DNA from: Actinomadura formosensis NBRC 14204
GTDB taxonomy: Bacteria > Actinomycetota > Actinomycetes > Streptosporangiales > Streptosporangiaceae
DNA: 64,000 nt
Direction: 5' to 3'
NCBI RefSeq assembly: GCF_001552155.1
Contig: NZ_BCQQ01000005.1
Coordinates: 1-64,000, forward strand
Under the pieces are notes generated by a model. That model ran no database searches, was not told the DNA's origin, and was given only the letters and a program-made list of their open reading frames with translations. Below are positions 32,042-41,583 of the stretch, one piece after another. How positions within the stretch are numbered: the stretch's first letter is position 1; each line of letters begins with the position of its first letter. Position numbers and translations under genes: made by a program.

Positions 32042-33570
32042 CCCGCGGCACCGACGTGGACGTCCTGGTCGTCGGCGGCGGACCCACCGGCCTGACCGCC
32101 GCGCACGAGGCGCTCCGGTACGGGCTGACCGCCCGGATCATCGACCGCAAGCCCGGCCGCGCGGCCATCTCCAAGGCGCTGGTCGTGCACGCCCGCACGA
32201 TGGAGGTCTTCGAGGCCATGGGCCTGGCCGGCGACATGCTGGCGGCGGGCGTCCCGTTCGCGGCGCTGAACGTCCAGGCCGGGCGGGGCCGTCCCCGGCG
32301 GATCGACATGCGCGGGCTGCCGTGGGGCGACACGTCCTACCCGTTCTGGCTGTCGATCCCGCAGTACGTCACCGAGCAGGTCATCGAGGCGCACCTCGGC
32401 AAGGCCGGTGCCGAGGTGGAGTGGGAGGTGTGGCTGGAGGGCCTGAAGGATCACGGCGACCATGTCACGGCGACGCTGCGGCACGCGTCCGGGGAGACCG
32501 AGACCGTCCGCGCCCGGTGGCTGATCGGCTGCGACGGCGGACGCAGCACGGTGCGCGATCTCGCCGGGCTGACGCTGCGGCGCTCGGACGCCGGCGCCTC
32601 CTTCGTCCTCGCCGACATCCGGACCACCGCGCCGCTCGTCCACGACGAGGGGTACGTCCATCTCGGCCGGTCGGGGCTGCTGCTGATCGTCCCGATGCCC
32701 GAGCCCGGGCAGCGCCGCATCATCGCGCACATGCCCGGGTCGATGCCGCCCGCCATCGACGCCCCCTTCATCGACGCGCTGATCCGGGACCGGACGGGCC
32801 TCGACTTCGGCGGCCACGACATCACCTGGCACTCGCGGTTCGAGCTCAGCCACGGCGTCGCCGACCGGTACCGGCGCGGCCGGGTCTTCCTCGCCGGGGA
32901 CGCCGCGCACGTGCACAGCCCGGTCGGCGGGCAGGGCCTCAACACCGGCGTGCAGGAGGCGCACAACCTGATGTGGAAGATCGCGGCGGCCGACCGGCTG
33001 GACGCGGCGGCGGCGGAACGGCTGCTGGACACCTACGAGGCCGAACGGCGGGCGATCGCCCGCGGCATGGTCCGGGGCACCGCGCGGGCGACCCGCGTGA
33101 TGACGCTGGACCTGCCGCTCGCGCGGGTGCTGCGGACCGTCCTCGCGCCGCGCGTGATCGGCCGCCCGTCGGTGCAGGCCAGGCTCGGACGCCGGGTCGG
33201 GATGCTGGAGACCGCGTACCGCACCGACGGGCTCGGATACGCCGGGCACCGGATGCCGAACCCGGAGCTGCGCTCGGGCGGACGCCTCTACGGGCGGCTC
33301 GCCGGGATCGGCCACACGTGGGTGGTGTGGCTGCGTCCCGGCGACCCGGTTCCCGATCCCGGCGACCCCCGCTGGAAGGGCCTGCCCGTCCTGCCCTTGG
33401 CGCCGAGCTCACTCGCCGAAGGGCAGCCCTGGCCCGGCCGCATGGGAAGAGTGGTCCTGGTGCGGCCCGACCGTCATGTGGCCGCCGCCGGGGACACCCC
33501 GGAGGGCGTGTGGGCGTCCCTCGAAAACCGCCGCTGCGGAACCCCGCCCACCCCGGCGACCGCCGCCTGA
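32038..33570 (+). CDS. FAD-dependent aromatic monooxygenase (PheA/TfdB-type)
   Basis: A 510-residue flavoprotein hydroxylase. It has the FAD-binding GxGxxG in VLVVGGGPTGLTAAHEA, the DG motif in WLIGCDGGRSTVRDLAG, and the GD motif VFLAGDAAHVHSPVGGQGLNTGVQEAHNLMWKI. The C-terminal part is typical of polyketide or phenol hydroxylases and rifampicin-type monooxygenases. It is translationally coupled to the MMPL exporter. The substrate, probably a hydroxyaromatic compound, is not determinable. Confidence 0.9.
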   Translation: MTRGTDVDVLVVGGGPTGLTAAHEALRYGLTARIIDRKPGRAAISKALVVHARTMEVFEAMGLAGDMLAAGVPFAALNVQAGRGRPRRIDMRGLPWGDTSYPFWLSIPQYVTEQVIEAHLGKAGAEVEWEVWLEGLKDHGDHVTATLRHASGETETVRARWLIGCDGGRSTVRDLAGLTLRRSDAGASFVLADIRTTAPLVHDEGYVHLGRSGLLLIVPMPEPGQRRIIAHMPGSMPPAIDAPFIDALIRDRTGLDFGGHDITWHSRFELSHGVADRYRRGRVFLAGDAAHVHSPVGGQGLNTGVQEAHNLMWKIAAADRLDAAAAERLLDTYEAERRAIARGMVRGTARATRVMTLDLPLARVLRTVLAPRVIGRPSVQARLGRRVGMLETAYRTDGLGYAGHRMPNPELRSGGRLYGRLAGIGHTWVVWLRPGDPVPDPGDPRWKGLPVLPLAPSSLAEGQPWPGRMGRVVLVRPDRHVAAAGDTPEGVWASLENRRCGTPPTPATAA

Positions 33571-33588
33571 CACTCGTCACCGGACGCG

Positions 33589-33618
33589 GGCGTGATCCGG
33601 AGATCTCCGGATCACGCC
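33589..33618. terminator. 30-bp perfect palindrome, bidirectional terminator
   Basis: A perfect inverted repeat with 15-base arms and no loop (outer bases ggcgtgatccgg, centre agatct at 33601-33606) between convergent genes. Its right side overlaps the last codons and stop (33612) of the TDT gene. It probably ends transcription in both directions. Confidence 0.65.
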
Positions 33619-34679
33619 TGCGCGCTCTCCCGGGGCCACACCAGAGTGCGCGCCAGGTGGACGAGCATGCCGATGAAGGTGGCCGCCCAGACGGTGAAGG
33701 CCAGCCAGATCTCCGTCTTGCCGATCGCCTCGACGATGGGGAGATGGTCGGCGACACCGAGGAACTGGCCCGCGACGCCGTACATGCCGAGGGGGAACAC
33801 GATGCTCCACAGCGTCGCCTCGTAGCGCAGCGGGACGCGGTGCTTGACGTGCCGCCACCAGCCGGCCGCGACCAGCGGGAGGATGAGCCAGCTGCCGAAC
33901 GCCCAGAACACCACCGCGGTGCCGGCGATCAGGCCGCGGGTCGCGGTCACCATCGGCGCGTCCGCCATCTCCACGATCCGGGCGCCCGCCACGACGGTGA
34001 TGGCGGTGGCGCCCATCGCCACCCAGTAGGGCGGGGTCAGGTCCACCGGGCGCAGCGGGTACAGCAGCAGCCGGGCGGCGACGAACACGCCCGCGGCGGC
34101 GTACAGGATCACGCCGATCGACCACGAGCACACGGCGAGCAGCGCGAGTTCGCGGCGGGCCGAGGCGGCCGGTTCGAGGACGGCGGCGAGCACGGCGACG
34201 GACTGGCTGGCGACGACCCAGATGAACCAGGTCCCGTTGGCCCCGGCCACCACGGGACGGTCCTCGCGGCCGAGCACGGCCGTCCACGGCACGACGTACC
34301 CGAGGACGAGCCAGCTGAGGCCGCCGACGACGAGCAGCCCGAGCGCGATGCCGTGCTGGCCGGTCCCGGCGATCCGGGTGCCGAGGACGTCGGTCCCGGC
34401 GACGAAGGTGAAGAACCCGAAGCCGCGGCGCGGGTCGGTGAAGTCGGAGCGCAACGCGGCGGGGAAGGCGGCGGCGCGCCAGAGGGTCACGATGACGAGA
34501 ACGGCGTAGCAGACGACGGCCAGCCCCAGCATCGTGTCCGAGAGGAGGACCATCCCGTTGTCGTGGACACCGATCGAGACGATGCAGGTGCCCATCACCA
34601 ATGCGAAATAGCCTGGGTTGAGGGTTGCCACGGCTTGTTTCACCGCAGCGCGGCGCGTACCCGCGGGGGGACTTGTCAC
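33612..34679 (-). CDS. TDT/SLAC1-type (TehA-like) ion or dicarboxylate carrier
   Basis: A 355-residue membrane protein with about ten helices. The start LNPGYFALVMGTCIVSIG, and later WGIVFPLGMY-like SIVFPLGMYGVAGQFLG, are hallmarks of the tellurite-resistance/dicarboxylate transporter family, which includes SLAC1 anion channels. It starts (GTG 34679) one base after the narI stop, so it is co-transcribed with narGHJI. No NarK is present in the window, so this carrier may move nitrate or nitrite for the reductase (inference). Alternatives are C4-dicarboxylate or sulfite transport. Confidence 0.82.
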   Translation of the reverse strand: MTSPPAGTRRAAVKQAVATLNPGYFALVMGTCIVSIGVHDNGMVLLSDTMLGLAVVCYAVLVIVTLWRAAAFPAALRSDFTDPRRGFGFFTFVAGTDVLGTRIAGTGQHGIALGLLVVGGLSWLVLGYVVPWTAVLGREDRPVVAGANGTWFIWVVASQSVAVLAAVLEPAASARRELALLAVCSWSIGVILYAAAGVFVAARLLLYPLRPVDLTPPYWVAMGATAITVVAGARIVEMADAPMVTATRGLIAGTAVVFWAFGSWLILPLVAAGWWRHVKHRVPLRYEATLWSIVFPLGMYGVAGQFLGVADHLPIVEAIGKTEIWLAFTVWAATFIGMLVHLARTLVWPRESAQA

Positions 34680-34680
34680 A

Positions 34681-35424
34681 TCAGTACGGTACGCCGATCT
34701 TGCGCCACTTTCGTCCGCCTGTACCCGGTTCGGGGGGCGGTCCGGCGCGGCGCTCGCGGTAGACGACGTAGGGCCGCCACAGGTACCACAGCGGGTAGCT
34801 CCACGCGTGGACGAGCCGGCTGAACGGCCACACCGCGAAGATCATCCAGGCGGCGGTGGCGTGCACCTGGTACATCAGCCGCGCGTTGGCGATCGCCCGG
34901 TAGTCCGGGGTGCCGGCGAACAGGCTGCGGAACCACGGGGACACCGTGTTGCGGTAGTCGTAGCCGCCCCCGAACTGCTGGATACCGAGCGTCAGGTAGA
35001 TGCCGAGCACGCTGATGATGCCGAGCAGGATCAGCGCGAGGTAGTCGACCGCGCTCGTCGTCGCGCGGACCCGCGGCACCCCCATCCGGCGGAAGATCAG
35101 GATGCCGGCGCCGAGGAGGACGCCGATCGCCGCGACCGATCCGGCGATGCCGGAGAACAGCGTGTAGGCGCGTTCGGGGATGCCGAGCCATTCGGTGAAC
35201 GACTTCGGGATGAGGATGCCGATGACGTGGCCGGCGATGGCGGCGAACGCGGAGTAGTGGAACAGCGGCCCGCCCCACTTGAGCAGCCGGCGTTCCTGGA
35301 GCTGGGTGGAGCGGCTCGTCCAGCCGAACTGGTCGTAGCGCCACCGCCAGATGTGCCCCACCACGAAAACGATCATCGCCGCGTAGGGCAGGATCACCCA
35401 CCACCACAGTTCCCCGTTGGTCAT
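34681..35424 (-). CDS. narI: Respiratory nitrate reductase, gamma subunit (cytochrome b)
   Basis: A 247-residue membrane subunit with five helices. Heme-ligand histidines are visible in GPLFHYSAFAAIAGHVIG and in YQVHATAAWM plus FSRLVHAWSYP, the pattern of the two b hemes. It takes electrons from menaquinol and passes them to NarH. The ATG at 35424 overlaps the narJ stop. Normal length. Confidence 0.95.
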   Translation of the reverse strand: MTNGELWWWVILPYAAMIVFVVGHIWRWRYDQFGWTSRSTQLQERRLLKWGGPLFHYSAFAAIAGHVIGILIPKSFTEWLGIPERAYTLFSGIAGSVAAIGVLLGAGILIFRRMGVPRVRATTSAVDYLALILLGIISVLGIYLTLGIQQFGGGYDYRNTVSPWFRSLFAGTPDYRAIANARLMYQVHATAAWMIFAVWPFSRLVHAWSYPLWYLWRPYVVYRERRAGPPPEPGTGGRKWRKIGVPY

Positions 35425-36044
35425 CGCCGTGCCCCCGCCCCGGTTCCGTTCAGGTACTCCGGTGGGGCGAACGGTTCGAGCCCCACCTCCTCCTCCGGCG
35501 GCCCCTTCTCCCACGCCCGCCGCACGAGGGCGAGGTCGCGGCGCCCCGGCCTCGGCAGCCGCGCGCACACCGCCTCGATCAGGTCGGCGTACGGAGTGCC
35601 CGCCTCGCGCAGCGCCCTCCGCAGCAGTTCCAGGTCGGCGCGGTGGCGGCGCAGCAGCTTCGCACCGGCCGGCGTGAGCGCCGCGAAGTCCAGGACGAGC
35701 GGCAGGTAGTCCGGCAGCTCGTCGCCGGACGGCTGGAACCCGGCCGCGCGGTAGGCGGTCTTGACCGCCAGCATCGCCATCCCGCGCCCGCGGGTGTCGC
35801 CGTACCGGTGGTAGGTCAGGTAGAGCGCGCAGCGGCGGCGCAGGTCGAACGTCTCGACGTAGTGCTGCGCGACCTCGGTGGGCGGGGTGGCGCGCAGCCA
35901 GCCGAGGAACCGCGCGAACGCCTCGCGGGACGCGCGGGGGCCGGCCTCGCGGGCGGCGGCGTCGAGCCGGTCGAGCCCGTCGAACAGCGCCATCGTCGGG
36001 TACTGCAGCAGCACCGACGCGAGCTTGTAGGGGCTGCCGCTCAC
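35421..36044 (-). CDS. narJ: Nitrate reductase molybdenum cofactor assembly chaperone
   Basis: A 207-residue NarJ/TorD-family chaperone, not part of the final enzyme; it helps insert cofactor into NarG. It has the family opening (YKLASVLLQYPT) and LDLRRRCALYLTYHRYGDTRGRGMAML-like core. The GTG at 36044 overlaps the narH stop (GTGA), and its stop overlaps the narI start. Confidence 0.93.
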   Translation of the reverse strand: MSGSPYKLASVLLQYPTMALFDGLDRLDAAAREAGPRASREAFARFLGWLRATPPTEVAQHYVETFDLRRRCALYLTYHRYGDTRGRGMAMLAVKTAYRAAGFQPSGDELPDYLPLVLDFAALTPAGAKLLRRHRADLELLRRALREAGTPYADLIEAVCARLPRPGRRDLALVRRAWEKGPPEEEVGLEPFAPPEYLNGTGAGARR

Positions 36045-37669
36045 GACGCGCCCCCTTCGGGGAAGAGGTGGGGCGCCTCGCCGCGCCCGTCCCAGCCGAG
36101 CAGGTTGAAGTGCGTCCGGCCGTCGGTGCCGCGGAACGTGCTCGCGCCGCCGCGGACCTCGCCCGGGTGGAAACCCTCCACGTCCGGCGGGCCGTTCCCG
36201 CCCATGCCGGGCCCGCCGTCGCCGTCGAGGCTGCAGAACATCTGCTCGTGCTGGGCGGCGAGCCGCCCGGCGTCCTCGGCGTGCGCCTTCGGGATGACGT
36301 AGCGGTCGTCGTACTTGGCGATGGCGAGCAGCCGGTAGAGGTCGTCCAGCTCGTCCGGAGTCGACCCGACGGACGCGGGCAGGTCCGCGTCGAGGTCGAG
36401 CCCGAGCTGGGCGGCGCGCTGGATCGCGCGGACGGCGGCGAGCTTGCGCAGCACGTCCCGGACGGTCTCGGCCCTGCCCGCGGTGAACAGGTTCGCGAGG
36501 TACTCGATCGGGATGCGCAGGTCGTCGATGGTGGCGAAGACCTTGTCGGGGTCGGCGGCGTCGTAGCCGGCGGCGTGCGCCACGTCGGCGACCGGGGACA
36601 GCGGCGGGATGTACCAGACCATCGGCAGCGTCCGGTACTCCGGATGCAGCGGCAGCGCCACCCGGTGCCGGACGGCCAGCGAGTACACCGGGGAGCGCTG
36701 GGCGGCCTCGATCCAGTCGGCGGGGATGCCGGCCCGCGCCGCCTCGTCCAGCACGTGCGGGTCGAACGGGTCGAGGAACACCGACAGCTGCGCCTCGTAC
36801 AGGTCCTGTTCGTCGGGCGTCGCCGCCGCCTCGGTGACCCTGTCGGCGTCGTACAGGAACAGCCCCAGGTAGCGGAGCCGCCCGACGCACGTCTCGGCGC
36901 AGATGGTGGGCTGCCCGGACTCGATGCGGGGGAAGCACAGCGTGCACTTCTCCGCCTTGCCGGTGCGGTGGTTGAAGTAGACCTTCTTGTACGGGCAGCC
37001 GGACACGCAGAACCGCCAGCCCCGGCAGCGGTCCTGGTCGACCAGCACGATGCCGTCCTCGGCCCGCTTGTACATCGCGCCGGACGGGCAGGACGCGACG
37101 CAGGACGGGTTGAGGCAGTGCTCGCAGATGCGCGGCAGGTAGAACATGAAGACCTGCTCGAACTCCATCTTGACCCGGTCCTCGATCCCGGCGAGGTCGG
37201 GGTCGTCGAGGGCGTGCTCGGGCGCGCCGGCGAGGTCGTCGTCCCAGTTGCTGCCCCAGCGCAGCTTCATGTCGCGTCCGGTGAGCGCCGAGATGGAGTG
37301 CGCGCTCGGGTTCTGCGTGCCCAGCGGAGCGTTGATCACCGTCTGGTAGTCGTAGGTCCACGGGTCGCCGTAGTCGTCGATGGACGGCAGGTCCGGGTTG
37401 TAGAAGATGGACAGCAGCTTGCGCAGCCGCCCGCCCGCCCTGAGCTGCAGCCGGCCCCTGCGGTCGAGCGTCCAGCCGCCCTTCCACTCGTCCTGGTTCT
37501 CGTACCGGCGCGGGTAACCGGTCCCGGGCTTGGTCTCGACGTTGTTGAAGTAGACGTATTCGGTGCCGGGACGGTTGGTCCAGGTCTGCTTGCAGGTGAC
37601 CGAGCAGGTATGGCAGCCGATGCACTTGTCGAGGTTCATGACCATCGCCACCTGTGCCATCGGCCGCAT
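36041..37669 (-). CDS. narH: Respiratory nitrate reductase, beta (Fe-S) subunit
   Basis: A 542-residue iron-sulfur protein. Four cluster motifs are present: CIGCHTCSVTCKQTW near the N-terminus, CEHCLNPSCVASCPSG, CRGWRFCVSGCPYKK with Trp in place of a Cys (the [3Fe-4S] site of NarH), and KCTLCFPRIESGQPTICAETC. Electrons pass from NarI hemes through these clusters to NarG. The ATG at 37669 overlaps the narG stop. Confidence 0.96.
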   Translation of the reverse strand: MRPMAQVAMVMNLDKCIGCHTCSVTCKQTWTNRPGTEYVYFNNVETKPGTGYPRRYENQDEWKGGWTLDRRGRLQLRAGGRLRKLLSIFYNPDLPSIDDYGDPWTYDYQTVINAPLGTQNPSAHSISALTGRDMKLRWGSNWDDDLAGAPEHALDDPDLAGIEDRVKMEFEQVFMFYLPRICEHCLNPSCVASCPSGAMYKRAEDGIVLVDQDRCRGWRFCVSGCPYKKVYFNHRTGKAEKCTLCFPRIESGQPTICAETCVGRLRYLGLFLYDADRVTEAAATPDEQDLYEAQLSVFLDPFDPHVLDEAARAGIPADWIEAAQRSPVYSLAVRHRVALPLHPEYRTLPMVWYIPPLSPVADVAHAAGYDAADPDKVFATIDDLRIPIEYLANLFTAGRAETVRDVLRKLAAVRAIQRAAQLGLDLDADLPASVGSTPDELDDLYRLLAIAKYDDRYVIPKAHAEDAGRLAAQHEQMFCSLDGDGGPGMGGNGPPDVEGFHPGEVRGGASTFRGTDGRTHFNLLGWDGRGEAPHLFPEGGAS

Positions 37670-40600
37670 CAGAAACGCACCTCCTGGGACCGCTTGCGGA
37701 TCACCGTGATCTCGTCGCGCTGGTTGCCGGTCGGGCCGTGGTAGTTGAAGGCGTACGTCAGCTGCCCGTAGCCGCCGATCATGTGGGTGGGCTTGACGAC
37801 CAGGCGGGTCAGCGAGTTGTCGGAGCCGCCGTGCCAGCCGGAGATCTCCGAGCGCGGGGTCATCAGGTGCCGGTCCTTGGCGTGGTACATGAAGACCGTG
37901 CCCTCCGGCATCCGGTGGGTGACCACGGCCCGGCAGGCCACCACGCCGTTGCGGTTGTACGCCTCGATCCACTCGTTGTCGCGGACGTCGATCCTGGCGG
38001 CGTCCCGCGGGCTCATCCAGATCACCGGGCCGCCGCGGAACAGCCGCAGCATGTGCAGGTTGTCCTGGTACTCCGAGTGGATCGACCACTTCGAGTGCGG
38101 CGTCAGGTACCGGACGGTGATCTCCGGCCGGCCGTCCTCGCGGAGCCCCTGCTCACCGAAGTGGCGGACGTAGTCGAGCGGCGGGCGGTAGGTCGGCAGC
38201 GCCTCGCCGTACTCGTGGATCCAGTCGTGGTCGAGGAAGAAGTGCATCCGCCCGGTGAGCGTGTGCCAGGGTTTCTTGCGCTCGACGTTGACGACGAACG
38301 GCGAGTACCGCCGGCCGCCGCTCTCGCTGCCCGACCATTCCGGGCTGGTGATGACCGCCCGCGGCTGGACCTGGGTGTCGGCGAAGGAGATGTGCTCGCC
38401 GGAACGTTCCTCGGCGAGATCGGCGAGGTCCACCCCCGTCCGCTTTTCGAGGGATTCCCAGCCCTGCATGGCGACCTGGCCGTTGGTGGTGCCCGACAGC
38501 GCCAGGATCGCCTCGGCCATGTGCACGTCCCGGGCCAGCGACGGGCGGCCGTCCGCCACGCCGCCGCGCACGACGCCGTTCGCCCTGCGCAGGTAGTCGA
38601 CCGCGCCGGACGGTACCAGCGTGATGCCCTTGGTGGCCGTCCCGAGCGTGTCGACCAGCGGGCCGAGCGCCGCCATCTTCGCCGCCACCGCCGTGTAGTC
38701 GCGCTCGATCGCCACCAGGCGCGGCATGCTCACGCCGGGCACGGGCTCGCACTCGCCGGCCGCCCAGTCCAGGACCCGGCCGCCCGGCTGCGCGGTCTCG
38801 TCCGGGGTGTCGTGCGTCAGCGGCGCCGGGATCACGTCGGTGCGGGTGCCGAGCCGGCCGGCGGCGAGCCGGGAGAAGTCCTCGGCGATGAGCCGGAACG
38901 CCTCGAAGTCGGTGCGCGCCTCCCACGGCGGCGCGATCGCCGGATTGAACGAGTGCACGAACGGATGCATGTCCGTCGTCGACAGGTCGTGCTTTTCGTA
39001 CCAGGTCGCCGCCGGCAGGACGATGTCGGAGTACGTGCACGAACTCGTCATCCGGAAGTCGATGGTGGTGAGCAGGTCGAGCTTGCCGCGCGGGGCCTCC
39101 TCCCGCCAGGTCACCTCGGCCGGGCGCAGCTGCTCGGGCGACTCCTCGGCGCGGACGGCGTCGTCCGTGCCGAGCAGGTGCCGCATGAAGTACTCCATGC
39201 CCTTGCCGGAGGAGCCGAGGACGTTGGCCCGCCAGATCGTCATCACCCTCGGCCAGTTCTGCGGCGCGTCGGGGTCCTGCGCGGCGAACCCCAGCCGGCC
39301 GGCCTTCAGCTCGGCCACGATGTGGTCGGCGACGGGACGGCCCGCTTCGGCGGCCTCGTCGGCGAGGTCGAGCGGGTTGCGGTCGAACCCCGGATGCGAC
39401 GGCGTCCACCCCAGCCGGGACGCCTGGGCGAGGCAGTCGATGAACGCCCGCCCCTCGAACAGGCCGCGGCCGAGCGGGGTGGACAGCTCATCGGCACCGA
39501 AGCTCTCGTACCGCCACTGGTCGGTGTGCGCATAGAAGAACGACGTGCCGGCCATGTGCCGGGTGGGGCGCTGCCAGTCCAGCGCGAACGCGGTCTGCTG
39601 CCAGCCGGTGAGCGGACGGACCTTCTCCTGGCCGACGTAGTGCGCCCAGCCGCCGCCGTTCACGCCCTGGCAGCCGCACAGCATCGTGAGCGTGAAGAAC
39701 GTCCGGTAGATCTGGTCGGAGTGGTACCAGTGGTTCGTGCCGGCGCCCATGCAGATCATCGACCGGCCGCGCGAAAGCTCGGCGTTGCGGGCGAACTCCC
39801 GCGCCACCCGGATCGCGGCGGCGGCCGGCACCGAGGTGATCTCCTCCTGCCAGGCCGGGGTGTAGGGCTGCGCCGCGTCGCCGTACCCGTCCGGCCACGT
39901 GCCCGGCAGCCCGTCGCGGCGCACCGCGTACTGCGCCATCAGCAGGTCGAACACCGTCGTCACCAGCCGGCCGCCGACCCGCGCCACCGGCACCCCGCGG
40001 CGGACCGCCTCCCCGCCCTCGGTCGCGCCGGCGTCGAAGCGCGGCAGCTCGACCGGCAGCGCGTCCTCGTGCCGCCCGTACAGGGTGAGCAGCGGATCGA
40101 CCCCGCCCAGCTCCAGGTTCCACCGGCCCTCCCCGGACGCGGTGAAGCGGAATCCCAGCGTCCCGTTGGGCGCCACCGGCTCCCCGGTGCGCGCGTCGAG
40201 CAGGACGGGCTTGTGCGCGGCGCCCTCCCCCGCGTCCCCCAGTTCGGCGGCGGTGAGGAACCTCCCCGGACGCACCGCGTCGCCGTGTTCCTCCAGCGTC
40301 ACGAGGAACGGCAGGTCGGTGTAGGTCTTGACGTAGTCGGTGAAGTACGGGACCTGCCGGTCGCGGAAGAACTCGCTGAGCACCACGTGGCCCATCGCCA
40401 TCGCCAGCGCGCCGTCCGTGCCGGGCGCCGCCGCGAGCCAGTCGTCGGCGAACTTGGTGTGGTCGGAGAAGTCCGGGGAGACGACCACGACCTTCTGCCC
40501 CCGGTAGCGGGCCTCGGTCATGAAGTGCGCGTCCGGGGTCCGGGTGATCGGCAGGTTGGTGCCCCAGATGATCATGTAGGACGCGTTCCACCAGTCGCCG

Positions 40601-41409
40601 GACTCCGGGACGTCGGTCTGGTCGCCGAACACCTGCGGCGACGCGATCGGCATGTCGGCGTACCAGTCGTAGAACGACAGGATCGTCCCGCCGATCATCG
40701 ACAGGAAGCGGGTGCCCGCCGCGTACGACACCGGCGACATCGCCGGGATCGGCGAGAACCCGACCACCCGGTCGGGCCCGTACTCCTTGACCGTGTGCAC
40801 ATGGGCCGCGGCGATCAGCTCGGTGACCTCCGGCCACGACGCCCGGACGAACCCGCCCTTGCCGCGCGCCCGCTTGTACCCGGCCGTCCGCTCCGGGTCC
40901 GCGGTGATCTCCGCCCAGGCGGCGACCGGGTCACCGAGCCGGTCCCGCGCCTCCCGCCACATCTCCAGCAGCGGTCCCCGCACGTACGGGTACCGCACCC
41001 GGGACGGCGAGTAGGTGTACCAGGAGAACGCCGCCCCGCGCGGGCAGCCGCGCGGCTCGTACTCCGGCGAGTCGGGCCCCACCGACGGGTAGTCGGTCTG
41101 CTGGGTCTCCCACGTGATGATGCCGTCCTTGACGTACACCTTCCACGAGCAGGACCCCGTGCAGTTCACCCCGTGGGTCGACCGGACCTCCCGGTCGTGG
41201 CGCCAGCGCTCCCGGTAGAACTCCTCGGCGCCGCGTCCGCCCTCCCGGCGCAGCTCGCGGTAGTCGCCGGACGGCTTGCCGGGCACGAAGAACTGCGCCC
41301 GCCGCAGCAGCCCCTCGACCGGTTCCCCCTTCGGCAGCAGCGGCGCCAGCAACCTCCGGCCGGGCGGGCTCCCGCCCCCGGGCGTCGTCGGCTCCGTGGC
41401 CGATGACAT
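37669..41409 (-). CDS. narG: Respiratory nitrate reductase, alpha (molybdopterin) subunit
   Basis: A 1246-residue catalytic subunit, normal length. The FS0 cluster ligands keep the NarG spacing: His79, Cys83, Cys87 and Cys122 (HGVNCTGSC then RGCPRG). The Mo-ligand Asp lies in SFYDWYADMP. It reduces nitrate to nitrite on the inner side of the membrane; no twin-Arg signal is seen. The ATG at 41409 has GAGGTGG upstream; a few in-frame codons further up are ignored. First gene of the narGHJI-TDT operon. Confidence 0.96.
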   Translation of the reverse strand: MSSATEPTTPGGGSPPGRRLLAPLLPKGEPVEGLLRRAQFFVPGKPSGDYRELRREGGRGAEEFYRERWRHDREVRSTHGVNCTGSCSWKVYVKDGIITWETQQTDYPSVGPDSPEYEPRGCPRGAAFSWYTYSPSRVRYPYVRGPLLEMWREARDRLGDPVAAWAEITADPERTAGYKRARGKGGFVRASWPEVTELIAAAHVHTVKEYGPDRVVGFSPIPAMSPVSYAAGTRFLSMIGGTILSFYDWYADMPIASPQVFGDQTDVPESGDWWNASYMIIWGTNLPITRTPDAHFMTEARYRGQKVVVVSPDFSDHTKFADDWLAAAPGTDGALAMAMGHVVLSEFFRDRQVPYFTDYVKTYTDLPFLVTLEEHGDAVRPGRFLTAAELGDAGEGAAHKPVLLDARTGEPVAPNGTLGFRFTASGEGRWNLELGGVDPLLTLYGRHEDALPVELPRFDAGATEGGEAVRRGVPVARVGGRLVTTVFDLLMAQYAVRRDGLPGTWPDGYGDAAQPYTPAWQEEITSVPAAAAIRVAREFARNAELSRGRSMICMGAGTNHWYHSDQIYRTFFTLTMLCGCQGVNGGGWAHYVGQEKVRPLTGWQQTAFALDWQRPTRHMAGTSFFYAHTDQWRYESFGADELSTPLGRGLFEGRAFIDCLAQASRLGWTPSHPGFDRNPLDLADEAAEAGRPVADHIVAELKAGRLGFAAQDPDAPQNWPRVMTIWRANVLGSSGKGMEYFMRHLLGTDDAVRAEESPEQLRPAEVTWREEAPRGKLDLLTTIDFRMTSSCTYSDIVLPAATWYEKHDLSTTDMHPFVHSFNPAIAPPWEARTDFEAFRLIAEDFSRLAAGRLGTRTDVIPAPLTHDTPDETAQPGGRVLDWAAGECEPVPGVSMPRLVAIERDYTAVAAKMAALGPLVDTLGTATKGITLVPSGAVDYLRRANGVVRGGVADGRPSLARDVHMAEAILALSGTTNGQVAMQGWESLEKRTGVDLADLAEERSGEHISFADTQVQPRAVITSPEWSGSESGGRRYSPFVVNVERKKPWHTLTGRMHFFLDHDWIHEYGEALPTYRPPLDYVRHFGEQGLREDGRPEITVRYLTPHSKWSIHSEYQDNLHMLRLFRGGPVIWMSPRDAARIDVRDNEWIEAYNRNGVVACRAVVTHRMPEGTVFMYHAKDRHLMTPRSEISGWHGGSDNSLTRLVVKPTHMIGGYGQLTYAFNYHGPTGNQRDEITVIRKRSQEVRF

Positions 41410-41583
41410 GGGACCACCTCGTCTCACGGACCAGGATCATGTGCGCGGCACAACTACCCGGGGTGATCGACCCCCAACCCCGAGTCGACCGTGGCTACCA
41501 AATCCACAGGGAAAAATGCCTGTCCCCAGACCCGAGGGGCACCAGGGCGGAGACGGCCGTTCGCACGTCCGCCTGGGCCGTCA
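41410..41583. promoter_or_regulatory. Promoter region of the nar operon
   Basis: A 174-base gap between the MMPL stop and narG. It holds the dyads GGGGT...ACCCC near 41459-41475 and ACAGG-N8-CCTGT at 41506-41523. No clear FNR (TTGAT-N4-ATCAA) or Rex site is seen. Oxygen or nitrate control is expected but the sites are unassigned. Confidence 0.35.

Noticed and set aside
37654-41406. Very long plus-strand frame opposite narG
   Set aside because: An antisense shadow: high third-position GC keeps the opposite strand open; the composition is Arg/Gly/His-rich with no domain.
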